Below are positions 25,149 to 33,785 of a DNA stretch of 64,000 nucleotides, one piece after another. The stretch is taken from contig NC_014931.1 of NCBI RefSeq assembly GCF_000184745.1, positions 1,488,001-1,552,000 of the forward strand, in the 5' to 3' direction. Position 1 is the stretch's first letter; each line of letters starts with the position of its first letter. Source of the DNA: Variovorax paradoxus EPS (lineage in GTDB: Bacteria; Pseudomonadota; Gammaproteobacteria; Burkholderiales; Burkholderiaceae_C). The position numbers and the translations under genes were made by a program. A model generated the notes under the pieces. The model did not search any database. It saw only the letters and a list, made by a program, of their open reading frames with translations, and had not been told where the DNA came from.

Positions 25149-26135
25149 ATGTTGAGCAAAGCTGTCCGTATCGACCGCCATGGCGGCCCCGAAGAACTGA
25201 AGATCGTCGACGTGGAAGTCGGCGACCCCGGCCCCGGCGAGATCCGCATCCGCCACAAGGCCGTGGGCCTGAATTTCATCGACACCTACCAGCGCAGCGG
25301 TCTCTATCCGTTCCAGATGCCGCTGCAGCTGGGCATGGAAGCCTCGGGCGTGGTCGAGGCGGTGGGCGAGGGCGTCGTGCACCTGAAGGCAGGCGACCGC
25401 GCCGCCTATGCGAGCCAGCCGCCCGGCGCTTACTGCGAGGCGCGCGTGATGCCGGCCAAGAACGTCTGCAAGCTGCCCGATGCCATCTCCTTCGAGACCG
25501 GCGCGGCCATGATGCTCAAGGGCCTGACCACGCAGTACCTGCTCAAGAAGACGCTGCCCGCCGAAGGCCTGCAGGCCGGCGACTTCATCCTGTTCCACGC
25601 GGCGGCCGGCGGTGTCGGCCTCATCGCCTGCCAGTGGGCCAAGGCGCTGGGTCTGCAATTGATCGGCACCGCCGGCAGCGACGCCAAGTGCAAGCTGGCG
25701 CTCGACCACGGCGCGGCGCACGCCATCAACTACAGCACCGAGAACTTCGCGGCGCGCGTGAAGGAGATCACCGGCGGCAAGGGTGTGAAGGTGGTGTACG
25801 ACTCGGTGGGCAAGGACACCTACGAGGGTTCCATCGACTGCCTGCGCCCCTTCGGCCTGCTCGCGATCTTCGGCAACGGCTCCGGCCCGGTGCCGCCGAT
25901 CAGCCTGGGCACGCTGGCCTCCAAGGGCTCGCTCTACGTGACGCGGCCCACGCTGTTCACCCACATCGCCACGCGCGAGGCCACGCAGGCGATGGCCGAC
26001 GACCTGTTTGCGGTGGTGGCGAGCGGCGCGGTGAAGATCCCGATCGACCAGCGCTATGCCCTGGCCGACGTGCAGCAGGCGCACCGCGACTTGGAAGCGC
26101 GCAAGACCACGGGCTGCACGATCCTCACGCTCTGA
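25149..26135 (+). CDS. qor: Zinc-independent NADPH:quinone oxidoreductase
   Basis: A 328-residue medium-chain dehydrogenase/reductase of the zeta-crystallin/QOR type, close to the usual 327. The GroES-like N-terminal domain starts MLSKAVRID and has GLNFIDTYQRSG. The NADPH-binding domain carries AAAGGVGLIACQWAK and the VYDSVGKDT block. No zinc-binding cysteine cluster is present. It probably reduces quinones or alpha,beta-unsaturated carbonyls by one- or two-electron transfer, in oxidative or electrophile defence. Confidence 0.92.
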   Translation: MLSKAVRIDRHGGPEELKIVDVEVGDPGPGEIRIRHKAVGLNFIDTYQRSGLYPFQMPLQLGMEASGVVEAVGEGVVHLKAGDRAAYASQPPGAYCEARVMPAKNVCKLPDAISFETGAAMMLKGLTTQYLLKKTLPAEGLQAGDFILFHAAAGGVGLIACQWAKALGLQLIGTAGSDAKCKLALDHGAAHAINYSTENFAARVKEITGGKGVKVVYDSVGKDTYEGSIDCLRPFGLLAIFGNGSGPVPPISLGTLASKGSLYVTRPTLFTHIATREATQAMADDLFAVVASGAVKIPIDQRYALADVQQAHRDLEARKTTGCTILTL

Positions 26136-26159
26136 GGCGAAGCGGGGCGGAGCAGGGGC

Positions 26160-26185
26160 AGGACAGGCTCAGCCAGTCCTGTCCT
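26160..26185. other. Inverted repeat downstream of quinone oxidoreductase
   Basis: Arms AGGACAGG and CCTGTCCT are perfect over 8 bases around a 10-base spacer, 24 bases after the qor stop. There is no T tract, so it could be a weak terminator, an mRNA 3' stabiliser or a regulator site for the next gene. Confidence 0.45.
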
Positions 26186-26266
26186 ACCCGCGGTGGGGTG
26201 TCATGCCTTCGACTTGTGGCGGGCGCAATTTGTAGGCTGTGTCCCAAGCAAGGAGACAAGCCGGTC

Positions 26267-26665
26267 ATGAACATTCGCACCTTCATCGTCGAAGACAACC
26301 CCACCATCCGCGAGAGCCTCGTGGGCACGCTGCGCGAGGTGGCGCGCGTCGATCCGGTCGGCGAGGCCGAGACGGAGGCCGAGGGTTCGCGCTGGCTCAC
26401 GCGCAACCTGGCGCTGTGGGACCTGGCCATCGTCGACCTGTTCCTGAAGGACGGCACCGGTTTCCGGGTGCTCGAAGCCTGCCGCCAGCGCCACCCGGCG
26501 CAAAAGATCGTGGTGCTCAGCAACTACGCCACGCCCGAGATCCGGCGCAAGTGCGCGCACCTGGGCGCCGACGCCGTGTTCGACAAGGCCACCGAAATCG
26601 ACGACCTGATCGACTACTGCCAGCGCCGCCGTCAGGAGCGGTTCAGCTCTCAGGCAGCACACTGA
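26267..26665 (+). CDS. Stand-alone receiver-domain response regulator
   Basis: A 132-residue protein that is only a CheY-like receiver domain. All the functional residues are visible: Asp10 in VEDN, the phosphoacceptor Asp57 in AIVDLFL, Ser85 in VLSNYA and Lys107 in FDKA. No output domain or sensor kinase gene is adjacent, so it must act by protein contact or with a distant kinase. An AAGGAG ribosome site precedes the ATG. Such single-domain regulators often relay phosphate or control motility and biofilm in this group (general knowledge). Confidence 0.9.
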   Translation: MNIRTFIVEDNPTIRESLVGTLREVARVDPVGEAETEAEGSRWLTRNLALWDLAIVDLFLKDGTGFRVLEACRQRHPAQKIVVLSNYATPEIRRKCAHLGADAVFDKATEIDDLIDYCQRRRQERFSSQAAH

Positions 26666-26847
26666 GGTCGGGCATTCGGCGGGTGGCCTGCAAGCGATGC
26701 GGGTCTTCGCGAAAATCACCCCTTCAGGCGCGAGGAGCACGCGCCGGGCTCCGCAAATTGGCGACGAGATTCATGCGCGGAAATCACTCATTTTTCTGCT
26801 GCTGAATCAGCCGCACGGGTCGCGTCCGTGGGGCGTTCCTTCCCGTC

Positions 26848-27846
26848 ATGTCCCGCTCCCGTTTTCTTCCCGACAACTTCACCTTTGCGCTTCTCTCGGT
26901 CGTCACCTTGGCCAGCCTGCTGCCCGCGAGCGGCGATGTGGCGCATCTGTTCGAGCGGCTGACGACCGTCGCCATCGGCCTCCTGTTCTTCCTGCACGGC
27001 GCCAAGCTCTCGCGCGAGGCGATCATGAACGGCATCACGCACTGGCGGCTGCACCTGCTGGTGTTCTGCAGCACCTTCGTGCTGTTTCCGCTGCTGGGGC
27101 TGGCGCTCAAGCCGCTGCTCCTGCCGCTGATGACGCCGGAGCTCTACACCGGGGTGCTGTATCTCTGCGTGTTGCCCGCGACGGTGCAGTCGGCGATTGC
27201 GTTCACGGCGATGGCGCGGGGGAACCTGCCTGCCGCGATCTGCAGTGCGTCGGCGTCCACCTTGCTGGGGGTGTTCATCACGCCTTTGCTGGTCAATCTC
27301 GTGGTGCTGCCGAATGGGGGACATGCGAGTTCTTCGCTGGGGTCGATCGGGCGCATCCTGCTGCAGTTGATGGTGCCTTTTCTCGTCGGGCATCTCTTGC
27401 GCCCCTGGATCGGCAAATGGATTCAGCGTCGGGCTTCGGTGCTGAAGTTCGTGGACCAGGGGTCGATCCTCCTTGTCGTCTATACCGCCTTCAGTGCGGC
27501 GGTGATCGAGGGGCTTTGGCGGCAGGTGCCTGCGCATGCGCTCGTCGGGTTGCTCGTGGCCTGTGCGGTGGTGCTCGGGCTTGCATTGGGCTTGACGACG
27601 CTGATGGCGCGGAAGCTGGGGTTTGATCTGGAGGACGAGATCACCATCGTCTTTTGTGGGTCCAAGAAGAGCCTGGCGAGTGGGATTCCTATGGCGAAGG
27701 TGCTGTTTCCTTCGCATGCTGTGGGGGCGATCGTGCTGCCTTTGATGTTGTTTCATCAGATGCAGTTGATGGTTTGTGCTGTGTTGGCTCAGAGGTATGC
27801 GCGGCGGGGGCTTGTTGAGCGTTCTGTCTTGAAGACGGCGGAGTAG
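26848..27846 (+). CDS. Bile acid:sodium symporter family (SBF-like) transporter
   Basis: A 332-residue membrane protein with about ten predicted helices and the repeated SBF fold, including VLPATVQSAIAFTAMARGN near the middle and FCGSKKSLASGIPMAKVLF in the last third. These signatures match the YfeH-like subgroup. The substrate is unknown; bile acids are unlikely in this organism, and small organic acids or a steroid-like compound are possible. The gene runs into the 0.64 kb palindrome 9 bases after its stop. GC falls to a TG-rich 3' end. Confidence 0.85.
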   Translation: MSRSRFLPDNFTFALLSVVTLASLLPASGDVAHLFERLTTVAIGLLFFLHGAKLSREAIMNGITHWRLHLLVFCSTFVLFPLLGLALKPLLLPLMTPELYTGVLYLCVLPATVQSAIAFTAMARGNLPAAICSASASTLLGVFITPLLVNLVVLPNGGHASSSLGSIGRILLQLMVPFLVGHLLRPWIGKWIQRRASVLKFVDQGSILLVVYTAFSAAVIEGLWRQVPAHALVGLLVACAVVLGLALGLTTLMARKLGFDLEDEITIVFCGSKKSLASGIPMAKVLFPSHAVGAIVLPLMLFHQMQLMVCAVLAQRYARRGLVERSVLKTAE

Positions 27847-27886
27847 GTTTTATTTTCCGAGGCCGGGTCTCGCCCCGGCGGGCGAG

Positions 27887-27918
27887 CTACTTTCTTTTGC
27901 TTCGCCAAAAGAAAGTAG
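27887..27918. repeat. Nested hairpin in the left arm of the palindrome
   Basis: CTACTTTCTTTTG and CAAAAGAAAGTAG form a perfect 13-base stem with a 6-base loop. The right arm has an imperfect copy near 28434-28467. Each arm is thus itself a hairpin inside the larger palindrome. Confidence 0.8.
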
Positions 27919-28181
27919 CCAAAGAAAAGGCGACCCCGCTGTCTGCGACCCCTGCGCTTCGCTACGGGGCAACCTGCGGTGCTCGCGTTTCGCGGGGTCT
28001 CGCCGAACTCGCTTCGCTCAGACAGCGGCGAGCCCTGATCCGCGAAACGCTGCGCTCCTCGGCGCAGCCAGAGGGGAGGGAGAGCCGAACGGGCCATTGC
28101 TTTGCTCGGCTTGCAATCGGGCCTTCGCTTCGCTCGGCCTTGTTTCGGTCGGGCCGCTGTTTCGTTTGGCGACCGGACTTG

Positions 28182-28207
28182 CTCCCTCTCCCCAAGGGGA
28201 GAGGGAG
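28182..28207. repeat. Central hairpin of the palindrome
   Basis: CTCCCTCTCCCC and GGGGAGAGGGAG are perfect 12-base arms with a 2-base loop. Its centre (28194.5) is offset about 17 bases from the mirror centre of the outer arms, so the core was rearranged or inserted. Confidence 0.8.
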
Positions 28208-28511
28208 GAACTCGAGCCGAGCGAAGCGAAGGCTCGTGAATGTTCAGTGCCGAGCGCAGCGATGGCGCGTTCGAAAGCCCTTCTGTATGCGCCGAGGAGC
28301 GGAGCGTTTCGCGGATCAGGGCTCGCCCTTGTTTGAGCGAAGCGAGTTTGGGCGAGACCCCGCGGAACGTGAGCACCGCAGGTTGCCCGAAGCGAAGCGC
28401 AGGGACGCAGACAGCAGGGTCGCCTTTTCTTTGCTTACGTTCTTTTGGCGAAGCAAAAGAAAGTAAGTCGCCTGCCGGGGCGAGACCCGGCCTCGGAACA
28501 AAAAAAGAAAC

Positions 28512-30170
28512 TTAGCCCTCGATCTTCCCAAGCCGAGACTCTCGTAGCCGGCTGGGCGCCAAAGCCCCAGCCGATTCCAGAATCGGATAAGCAATAGAGC
28601 AAATATGCGAATTGATCCGCTTCAAATCGCTGATCAAGTCGATATGCAGCGAACTCGTCTCGATGCTCAGCGTGGTCCGATCCGACAACCGATCCAGGTG
28701 AGTCGTCGCATAAGCCCGCTCCAGATCCCGAAACCGAGCCTTCTCTTCCAGAAGCTTCTGCGCATCCCGAACATTCCCGTTCAAGAACACGCTCATGCTT
28801 AACCGCAGGTTGGCAACCAGCCGCCCATGCAGTTCGACGATTTCAGCCATCCCGGCTTCGGAAAAGTTGCGCTGCGGTTTGATCTTCTTGTCTTCCACAT
28901 CGATGATCACCCGCTCGATGATGTCGCCGATCTGCTCCATGTTGATCGTGAAGCTGATGATGTCCGTCCAGCGCCGGCTTTCCTCTTCGCCCAGCGCCTC
29001 GCGCGAGATGCGCGTCATGTAGTACTTGATCGCCGAGTACAGCTCGTCCACCGTGTCGTCCAGCTGCCGCAGCTCCTGCGACAGCCGCGTGTCGTTGTTG
29101 CGGATCACGTCGAGCACCCCGATCAGCATGGTCTCCACGATGTCGGCCTGGTGCAGCGCCTCGCGGGCGGCGTTCGAGATCGCGAGCGAGGGCGTCGAGA
29201 GCGCCGAGGGGTCCAGGTGGTGCGGGCGGCTGGTACCCGAGGCCTGCGGGGTCGGCAGCATGCGCGTGACGAGCTTCGCGATCCACTGCGTGAGGCCGAT
29301 GAAGCCGACGCTGATCACGACGTTGAATGCCAGGTGGAACAGCACCACGCCGTGCGTCTGGTTCGGCAGCTCGGGCTGCACGTAGCGGATCCACAAGCCC
29401 ACGAAAGGCGCGATGATCGCCACGCCCAGTGCCTTGAAGACGAGGTTGCCGACCGTCACCTGCCGCACCGACACGGCCGACTTGGCCGTGGTCAGCACCG
29501 CGAGCAAACCGCTGCCGAGGTTGGCGCCGAGCACGAGGCCGAGCGCCACATCCAGCGGCACCACGTTCGACGTGGCCATGGCCGCGACCAGCAGCACCAC
29601 CGCGAGGCTCGAATAGGCCACGATGGCCAGCACCGCGCCGATGGTGATCTCCAGCAGCACGTCGCTGTTGATCGACGCGAGCAGCGCACGCACCGCGGGC
29701 GACGAGAACAGGGGTTCGGTCGCTTCCACCACCAACTGCAGCGCGAGCAGCATCAGCCCCAGCCCGATGAGCACCCGCCCCACGCGTCCCGCCACGGTGG
29801 CCGAGCGCGTGATGAACAGCACCACTCCCACGAAGATGAACATCGGCGAGAGCCATGACAGGTCCGCCGAGAACAGCACCGAAATCAGCGCCGTGCCCAC
29901 GTCGGCCCCCCGCATCACCGCCAGCGCCGCGGGCAGCGTGACCAAGCCCTGCCCGACGAAGGACGAGGTCATGAGCGAGGTGGCGGTGCTCGACTGCACC
30001 AGCGCGGTCACGCCGATGCCCGAGAGAGCGGCAGTGAACCGGTTGCGCATGCTCTGCACGAGGATCTTGCGCAGGTTGGCGCCGAACACGCGCAGCACGC
30101 CGGTGCGAACCAGATGGGTGCCCCACACCAGCAGTGCCACTGCCGCGAGCAGATTCAGGAGATGCTTCAT
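28512..30170 (-). CDS. Na/phosphate cotransporter family protein with PhoU-like domain
   Basis: A 552-residue protein. The membrane part (about 1-320) carries the QSSTATS motif at 59-65 of Na/Pi cotransporters and a related GANLGSGLLAVL in the second repeat. The C-terminal 220 residues form a PhoU-like helical domain (LHQADIVETMLIGVLDVI onwards). The QSS motif is the phosphate/sodium site of this family. It may import phosphate or regulate it through the PhoU-like domain. It is the only gene of its unit, and its 3' end abuts the palindrome. Confidence 0.9.
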   Translation of the reverse strand: MKHLLNLLAAVALLVWGTHLVRTGVLRVFGANLRKILVQSMRNRFTAALSGIGVTALVQSSTATSLMTSSFVGQGLVTLPAALAVMRGADVGTALISVLFSADLSWLSPMFIFVGVVLFITRSATVAGRVGRVLIGLGLMLLALQLVVEATEPLFSSPAVRALLASINSDVLLEITIGAVLAIVAYSSLAVVLLVAAMATSNVVPLDVALGLVLGANLGSGLLAVLTTAKSAVSVRQVTVGNLVFKALGVAIIAPFVGLWIRYVQPELPNQTHGVVLFHLAFNVVISVGFIGLTQWIAKLVTRMLPTPQASGTSRPHHLDPSALSTPSLAISNAAREALHQADIVETMLIGVLDVIRNNDTRLSQELRQLDDTVDELYSAIKYYMTRISREALGEEESRRWTDIISFTINMEQIGDIIERVIIDVEDKKIKPQRNFSEAGMAEIVELHGRLVANLRLSMSVFLNGNVRDAQKLLEEKARFRDLERAYATTHLDRLSDRTTLSIETSSLHIDLISDLKRINSHICSIAYPILESAGALAPSRLRESRLGKIEG

Positions 30171-30233
30171 GGGTGTCGGGTTCTGTCCTTTTCGTTTTGG
30201 TTCGTTTCGACCCCATTTTCCACAAGTGGCGGT

Positions 30234-31091
30234 TCAGTCGATCAGCGCCCCGTTGTCATGGAACGGGAAAGGGCCTTCGAAGCGCCCGGAAGCCGCCAGA
30301 TGGGTGACGAGCCGGCTACTGCGCGTGGACCATGCATGCACACGAAAACCCGGCGGTTCGAGTGTCCACGCCGAGGGCGCACCGGGCGCTAGGTCGAGGC
30401 AAACCTGGTGCGCAGGCGCCGGCGAGGTCGAGGCGAGCGTGCCGCCGAAGCGCACGTCGATGGCACGGTGCAGGTGCCCGCAGATCACGCGCTCGACATT
30501 GGGATAGCGGGCGATCAGCGTTTCGAGCGCGCCAGCGCCTTCGAGCAGGCCGATCTCGTCCATGTGGCCGATCAGCGTCGTGAAGGGCGGGTGGTGCATC
30601 GCGACCACCACCGGCTCGCCGCGGCAGGCGTCGAGCTGGGCTTCGAGCCAGCCCAGGCGCTTGTCGCACAGCGTGCCGTGGCTCGCGCCGGGCACGCAGG
30701 TATCGAGCGTCAGCAGCCGCAACGCGCCGACGCGCACGGAGTACTGGATGAAGCCCGCCGTGTCGTCGCCCGTGCCGAGGTACGCATGCCCGGGAAAGCT
30801 CTTGCGCAGCTGGTCGCGGTCATCGTGATTGCCGGGCATCAGGTAGACCGGCATGGTGAGCGGGGCGAGCAGGCGCGCCAGGTGCTCGTACTCGGCGGCG
30901 CGGCCGAAGTCGGTCAGGTCGCCGGTGATCACGACCGCATCGGGCTGCTGCGGCAGGGCGAGCACCGACTGCACCGCCTGCTGCAGATACGGCGCGGTGT
31001 CGATGCGGCCATAGGCCAGCCGGCCCGGCTCGCGGATGTGAAGGTCGGTCAACTGGACCAGAAAAGTGTCTTGCATCGTTGTTGTGCTCAT
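30234..31091 (-). CDS. CpdA/GpdQ-like metallophosphodiesterase
   Basis: A 285-residue calcineurin-type phosphodiesterase. The five metal motifs are in order: LTDLHI (Asp16, His18), TGDLTD, PGNHDD, MHHPP and CGHLHR. Class III phosphodiesterases of this type cleave cAMP or glycerophosphodiesters. The gene starts inside the ABC ATPase stop codon (ATGA, 31088-31091), so it is the last member of the importer operon. That favours a role in cleaving an imported phosphodiester over cAMP turnover (inference). An internal ATG at 31074-31076 is a possible alternative start. Confidence 0.85.
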   Translation of the reverse strand: MSTTTMQDTFLVQLTDLHIREPGRLAYGRIDTAPYLQQAVQSVLALPQQPDAVVITGDLTDFGRAAEYEHLARLLAPLTMPVYLMPGNHDDRDQLRKSFPGHAYLGTGDDTAGFIQYSVRVGALRLLTLDTCVPGASHGTLCDKRLGWLEAQLDACRGEPVVVAMHHPPFTTLIGHMDEIGLLEGAGALETLIARYPNVERVICGHLHRAIDVRFGGTLASTSPAPAHQVCLDLAPGAPSAWTLEPPGFRVHAWSTRSSRLVTHLAASGRFEGPFPFHDNGALID

Positions 31092-32149
31092 GCCGTGGGC
31101 TCCTGCGACGTCATCAGGCGATCGGGATGGACGCGAAGGCCGACCGGATCGCCCGGACCGAAGGGGTTGTCGCGCTCCACGTCGGCCACCAGCAGCGGTT
31201 GGTCGTGCACGCGCAGTTGAAGCTGCACGCGGTCGCCGAGGAAGGTGCGGCGCTCGACGGTGGCAATGCCCCAGTCGGGCCGGGGCGCGCTCACTTCGAC
31301 GTCTTCGGGCCGCACCAGCAGCGTCGCATGGTCCTGCCAGGCGGGCGGGCAAGGCAGCGTGCCTCCACCGAGTCGGACAACGCCCTGCGCGATGGCCTCT
31401 GGCGCGCGTTCGAGCCGGTTCACCCGGCCGAGGAACTCCGCGACGAAGGGATGCGCGGGCGCGCGGTAGAGGTCCTCGCCACGGCCAATCTGCACGATGC
31501 GGCCGGCGCGCATCACGGCGAGGCGGTCGGCGATGGCGAGCGCCTCCTGCTGGTCGTGCGTCACGTGGATGGCGGTGATGTGCAGGCGGCGCAGCAGCTC
31601 GGCGAGCTCGTCGCGCAGCGACTCCTTGAGCTTGGCGTCGAGTGCGGCCAGCGGCTCGTCGAGCAGCAGCACGCGGGGGCGAACGGCGACCGCACGGGCA
31701 AGGGCCACACGCTGGCGCTGGCCGCCGGAGAGTTCGGCGGGGCGCTTGTTCTCCAGCCCGCCGAGGCGCACGAGGTCGACCAGTTCGCCGACCGCGCGTT
31801 TCTCTTCAGCGGGCGACACGCCGCGGATGCGGAGGCCATAGCCGATGTTGGCCGCCACCGTCATCTGCGGAAAAAGCGCGTAGCTCTGGAACACCATGCC
31901 CACGCCGCGATGCTCGACGGGACGCTCGGTCACGTCTTGGTCGCCGAAGACGATGCGGCTGCCCGCATCGGGCGCCTCCAGCCCCGCGATCAGCCGCAGC
32001 AGCGTGGTCTTGCCGCAGCCCGAGGGGCCGAGCAGCGCGAGCACCTCGCCGGCCTCCACATGCAGGTTGGTGGGTTGCAGGCCGCGCGTGCCGTCGGCAT
32101 AGGTCTTCGCGCAGTTCGCGATGTCGATGGGGATGCGTTCAAGTTCCAT
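31088..32149 (-). CDS. ABC transporter ATP-binding protein (PotA/FbpC-type)
   Basis: A 353-residue ATPase. It has Walker A GPSGCGKTT (41-49), signature LSGGQRQRVALARA and Walker B LLLDEPLAALD. A C-terminal TOBE-like domain with LLVRPEDVEVS follows. This matches the family energising importers of iron, polyamine, phosphonate or similar solutes. It overlaps the upstream permease by 11 bases and the phosphodiesterase by 4. Confidence 0.93.
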   Translation of the reverse strand: MELERIPIDIANCAKTYADGTRGLQPTNLHVEAGEVLALLGPSGCGKTTLLRLIAGLEAPDAGSRIVFGDQDVTERPVEHRGVGMVFQSYALFPQMTVAANIGYGLRIRGVSPAEEKRAVGELVDLVRLGGLENKRPAELSGGQRQRVALARAVAVRPRVLLLDEPLAALDAKLKESLRDELAELLRRLHITAIHVTHDQQEALAIADRLAVMRAGRIVQIGRGEDLYRAPAHPFVAEFLGRVNRLERAPEAIAQGVVRLGGGTLPCPPAWQDHATLLVRPEDVEVSAPRPDWGIATVERRTFLGDRVQLQLRVHDQPLLVADVERDNPFGPGDPVGLRVHPDRLMTSQEPTA

Positions 32150-32939
32150 GGCGTTTCTGCATCAGGTTGGCAAGGTACTGCAGGCCCCACAGCACCGGGA
32201 GGATCACTGCGAAGAAGACCAGCGTGTAGGCCGATCCGATCTCGATGCGCATCGAGGCGTAGCTGTCGGCCAGGCCCACTGGCAGCGTGCGGGTGAGCGG
32301 CGTGTGCAGCATCCAGGTAAGGTTGAATTCGCCCACCGAGAGCGTGAAGACCATCAGGCTGCCGGCCACGATGGCGGGGAACACCGCGGGCACGAGGATG
32401 CCCATGAAGCGCTGGCGGAAGTTCGCGCCCAGCGAGCGAGCGGCTTCCTCGAGCGCGAGCAGGTCGTCGCGCTGGAAGGCCGAGCTCACGGTGCGCACCA
32501 TGAAGGGCAGCGTGAAGACGATGTGGCCCACGAGGATGAAGGCGAAGCTTGTGCGAAACGCGGTGAGCTGGCCGTAGGCGAGGATCAGCGCGAGCGCCGT
32601 CGCGAGGCCGGGCACGGCGACGGGCAGCGTCAGCAGTTCCTCGAAGATGCGCGCGGCCCGCGAGCGACTGCGCGCGAGTGCATAGGCGCAAGGCACGCCC
32701 AGCAGCACGGTGCAGATCACGCAGGCGACGGCCAGCCCGATAGACCAGCCGACGGTGCCGCCGTAGTTCTCCCACACCTCGCCGAGCCAGCGCAGCGTGA
32801 GGCCGCTTTTCAGGCCAGCGCTGTAGTTGTTGACCAGCCCCGCCATCACCGACAGCAGCATCGGCGCGATCATGAAGAGGCTCACCAGCACGGTGATGGC
32901 GAGCAGGAAGGGCGCCTTGGGTTGCGATGTCGTGCGCAT
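32139..32939 (-). CDS. ABC transporter permease (second subunit)
   Basis: A 266-residue permease with six predicted helices. The EAA-type loop that contacts the ATPase reads LEEAARSLGANFRQRFMGILVP. It pairs with the permease gene just upstream. It is followed by the ATPase with an 11-base overlap. Confidence 0.92.
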   Translation of the reverse strand: MRTTSQPKAPFLLAITVLVSLFMIAPMLLSVMAGLVNNYSAGLKSGLTLRWLGEVWENYGGTVGWSIGLAVACVICTVLLGVPCAYALARSRSRAARIFEELLTLPVAVPGLATALALILAYGQLTAFRTSFAFILVGHIVFTLPFMVRTVSSAFQRDDLLALEEAARSLGANFRQRFMGILVPAVFPAIVAGSLMVFTLSVGEFNLTWMLHTPLTRTLPVGLADSYASMRIEIGSAYTLVFFAVILPVLWGLQYLANLMQKRHGT

Positions 32940-32951
32940 TCCGATTCCCTT

Positions 32952-33773
32952 TCAGCGCGCCACGGGGTTGGCCCCAAAGCGACGCGCGACGAACAGCACC
33001 AGCCAGGTCACGAGGCCCAGCGAAATCGACAGCGACGCGGCGAGCGCAAAGTTGGCGTAGTTGGTGAACTCGTTGTAGATGGTGATCGGGATCACCTCGA
33101 ACTTGCTGGCCAGCGTGAAGGCCGTGCCGAAGGCGCCCATCGACGTCGCGAACAGGATCGCGCCGCAGGCCAGCGTGGTGGGCGCGAGCTCGGGCATCCA
33201 CACGTCGCGCGCCACGCGAAGGCGCGAGGCGCCGAGCGAGCGCGCGGCTTCCTCGAGCTGCACGTTCATTGCCTCGGCCGCCGCCGCGTAGGTCGCGATG
33301 GCGCGCGGCAGCGAGAAATACAGGTACGCGAGAAAGAGGCCGAGCAGGCCGTAGGCGAAGGTGATGCGTTCGCCGATCAGGCTGTCGCTCACGTCGGCCA
33401 CGAGGCCTTGCCGGCCGCCCAGCAGGATCACGAAGAAGCCGATGATCACGCCCGGAAACGACAGCGGCAGCGTGAGCAGCGACAGCAGCACGCGCTTGCC
33501 GACGAAGGCATGGCGCGCGAGATAGATACCCACCGCGGCGCCGAGCACCAGCGTCGCCAGCGTCACCGCCACCGACAGCACGACGGTGTTGACCATGCTC
33601 TGCAGGTAGCGCGAGTCGGTCAGCACCGCGAAGTAGGTGGCCCAGCCTTTGTCGGCCGGCAGGGCGAGCAGGCGCACAACCGGCAGCAGCCAGAAGGCGG
33701 TGAAGAAGGCGGCTGCGGGGGCCACGCAGGCGAGCAGCCGCCAGCGTGGGTTCCAGGCGTTGGCGGACTTCAT
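32952..33773 (-). CDS. ABC transporter permease (first subunit)
   Basis: A 273-residue permease with six predicted helices and the EAA loop LEEAARSLGASRLRVARDVW. The two permeases are typical of the spermidine/2-aminoethylphosphonate/iron importer class. It starts 12 bases after the binding protein gene. Confidence 0.92.
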   Translation of the reverse strand: MKSANAWNPRWRLLACVAPAAAFFTAFWLLPVVRLLALPADKGWATYFAVLTDSRYLQSMVNTVVLSVAVTLATLVLGAAVGIYLARHAFVGKRVLLSLLTLPLSFPGVIIGFFVILLGGRQGLVADVSDSLIGERITFAYGLLGLFLAYLYFSLPRAIATYAAAAEAMNVQLEEAARSLGASRLRVARDVWMPELAPTTLACGAILFATSMGAFGTAFTLASKFEVIPITIYNEFTNYANFALAASLSISLGLVTWLVLFVARRFGANPVAR

Positions 33774-33785
33774 TTCAAGGGCGGC

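Larger units (their letters stand above)
27855..28498. repeat. Long near-perfect inverted repeat (0.64 kb palindrome) between convergent genes
   Basis: The outer arms, 27855-28066 and 28288-28498, match in opposite orientation. By hand alignment I count about 19 differences in about 211 positions. The 9-mer CGCTTCGCT occurs three times in the left half (27955, 28010, 28126). Its complement occurs at mirror positions (28220, 28336, 28391) around a centre near 28177. The middle 0.2 kb is a decayed continuation of the palindrome. Flanking genes converge on it from both sides. It looks like an intergenic repeat element of Comamonadaceae. In either strand RNA could fold into one stem of about 210 pairs. 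Confidence 0.85.

Noticed and set aside
27789..28466. Several open frames of 80-195 codons inside the palindrome on both strands
   Set aside because: They read through the arms, repeat the same wording in both orientations (SERSEFG, AKQKK) and have no ribosome site. They are artefacts of the repeat, although similar frames are often annotated as hypothetical proteins.
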